DNA of 64,000 nucleotides from Coriobacteriia bacterium. GTDB lineage: Bacteria; Actinomycetota; Coriobacteriia; Anaerosomatales; Anaerosomataceae. The translations under genes were made by a program, and so were the position numbers. Of this stretch, positions 63,252 through 64,000 are shown in pieces. The notes beneath the pieces are model-generated. The model had not been told where the DNA came from. It ran no database searches and worked only from the letters and a program-made list of their open reading frames with translations. The DNA is taken from positions 249,501 through 313,500 of the forward strand of contig JAUSBY010000012.1 of assembly GCA_030651765.1 (NCBI GenBank), given 5' to 3'. Position 1 is the stretch's first letter. The number at the start of each line of letters is the position of its first letter.

Positions 63252-63359
63252 CTCGCTTCTCTCTCTCGGGCAGCGCCAGCCGGCACGCCCCACGACAGTG
63301 ACCCGTATAGTCTACAGAACAACCCGCGACACCGCCGGAGTGACGCTGCCGACCCGGGC

Positions 63360-63791
63360 CTACCCGATGGCGAACATCAGCGTGCCGGAGCACGCCAGCG
63401 CACCGTCTACGAACGCCCTGGCCTCGCCGAAGCCGATCGAAGCCCGGGCCTTGGTGATGGTGATCTCCATCATCAGCGTGTCGCCGGGGACGACCTGGCG
63501 CTTGAAGCGCACCTTGTCGATGCCCGCGAACAGCGCGAGCTTGCCCTGGTTCTCGGGCAGCGAGAGCAAGGCGACCGCCCCGAGCTGCGCCATGGCCTCG
63601 ACGATGAGCACCCCGGGCATCACCGGGTGTGCGGGGAAGTGACCGGGGACCCAGAACGCGTCCGGCCGGACGTCGAGTTCGCCGGTCGCGCGCACACCGG
63701 GCTCGAGCTCACTCACGCGGTCGACGAGCAAGAACGGATCCCGATGCGGTATCACGCCCATGATCGCTTCGCGGTCGAGCATGCCGCTCAC
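63360..63791 (-). CDS. fabZ: 3-hydroxyacyl-ACP dehydratase FabZ
   Basis: 143 residues. Hot-dog-fold enzyme dehydrating 3-hydroxyacyl-ACP in fatty-acid elongation. Motifs: [39 protein letters not shown] with catalytic His and Glu, and [23 protein letters not shown] 63791 overlaps the murA stop; ATG three codons in is an alternative. A murA-fabZ tandem links wall and lipid synthesis in many Gram-positives. About 108 bases separate it from the UDP-sugar dehydrogenase gene. Confidence 0.96.
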   Translation of the reverse strand: MSGMLDREAIMGVIPHRDPFLLVDRVSELEPGVRATGELDVRPDAFWVPGHFPAHPVMPGVLIVEAMAQLGAVALLSLPENQGKLALFAGIDKVRFKRQVVPGDTLMMEITITKARASIGFGEARAFVDGALACSGTLMFAIG

Positions 63792-64000
63792 CCCTTCTCC
63801 TCGACGGTTTGGACATCGGCGCCGAGAGAACGGAGTTTGTCCGTGAAGCCCTCGTAGCCTCGCATGATGTGCTCGACGTCGCCGACGCGCGTCTCGCCGT
63901 CGGCCGCGAGACCCGCGAGCACGAGCGCGGCCCCGCCCCGAAGATCCGGCGAACGTACCGGCGCGCCTTCAAGCCTCGGCACGCCGCGCACGAGGGCGCG
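63788..64000 (-). CDS. murA: UDP-N-acetylglucosamine 1-carboxyvinyltransferase, C-terminal end (cut by window edge)
   Basis: 71 codons seen to the stop at 63788. The end reads [40 protein letters not shown] and [20 protein letters not shown], the last subdomain of MurA including [10 protein letters not shown] and GYE. MurA commits UDP-GlcNAc to peptidoglycan synthesis by adding enolpyruvate; the catalytic Cys and most of the protein lie beyond the right edge. It overlaps fabZ by 4 nt. Confidence 0.93.
   Translation of the reverse strand, partial: RALVRGVPRLEGAPVRSPDLRGGAALVLAGLAADGETRVGDVEHIMRGYEGFTDKLRSLGADVQTVEEKG

Noticed and set aside
60588-63857. 1089-codon plus-strand open frame across LCP, dehydrogenase and fabZ genes
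   Set aside because: Composition is rich in His, Arg, Val and Asp as expected for an antisense shadow in GC-rich DNA, and three confident genes occupy the other strand.

Overview
The window is 64 kb of GC-rich, densely packed bacterial chromosome with no phage, transposase or CRISPR array. Gene content points to an anaerobic, monoderm actinobacterium: FtsEX, SecA, LCP and MurA are present, there are four large secreted proteins with cell-wall-binding repeat 2 (CWB2) domains, a seven-heme cytochrome c, a DsrMK-like quinone/disulfide module and a SARP-type regulator. A Coriobacteriia-like lineage is my best guess from this combination; it is inference, since no rRNA is in the window.

Layout. 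1-6264 (minus): a chemosensory operon read PATAN/DUF4388 protein, CheR-TPR, CheY-like receiver, GspE/PilB-like protein with a ruined ATPase site, two CheW proteins, and an MCP cut by the left edge. 6415-9790 (plus): ArsR regulator with promoter and dyads, DsrE-like, TusA-like, DsrM-like cytochrome b and DsrK-like iron-sulfur protein, ending at a strong hairpin. 9822-14662: a PQQ-type propeller protein, a UroD-like protein, a small membrane protein, a hypothetical, an ArfB-like rescue factor and the heptaheme cytochrome. 14899-19742: tmRNA, a lipoprotein, SmpB, an M42 peptidase and RNase R, a trans-translation neighbourhood. 19865-22652: a hypothetical and the first CWB2 protein.

22987-32578 (all minus) reads secA, prfB, yitT, split transketolase, ftsE, ftsX, ctpA: secretion, termination, carbon metabolism and envelope remodelling. 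32579-40296 holds a compact rod-like inverted repeat, a 1106-residue MalT/SARP hybrid regulator, a DUF5317 protein, a degenerate HD protein overlapping a canonical HD-GYP phosphodiesterase, and a small inverted-repeat-bounded segment with a possible 24-residue peptide. 40525-43863 is a CWB2 protein with 14 LVIVD repeats encoded by near-identical 126-bp DNA units. 43991-48367 holds hpf, a polar amino-acid ABC transporter with two binding proteins, and a roughly 245-nt candidate structured RNA leader.

48399-53400 holds comF, an AEC permease and an S-adenosylhomocysteine/methylthioribose recycling block (mtnA with an internal insertion, ahcY, purine nucleoside phosphorylase). 53449-64000 is a surface block: SpoIID-CWB2, BNR-CWB2, two glycosyltransferase-like proteins, LCP ligase, UDP-sugar dehydrogenase, FabZ and the end of MurA. 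The last group plausibly makes and attaches a wall polymer while the CWB2 proteins dock onto such polymers.

Most notable: the candidate structured RNA at 48117-48367, the pseudo-ATPase inside the chemosensory operon, the ArsR/DsrE/TusA/DsrMK module, an RF2 whose SPF tripeptide reads SPT, the MtnA insertion, and the inverted-repeat micro-element at 39402-39624.
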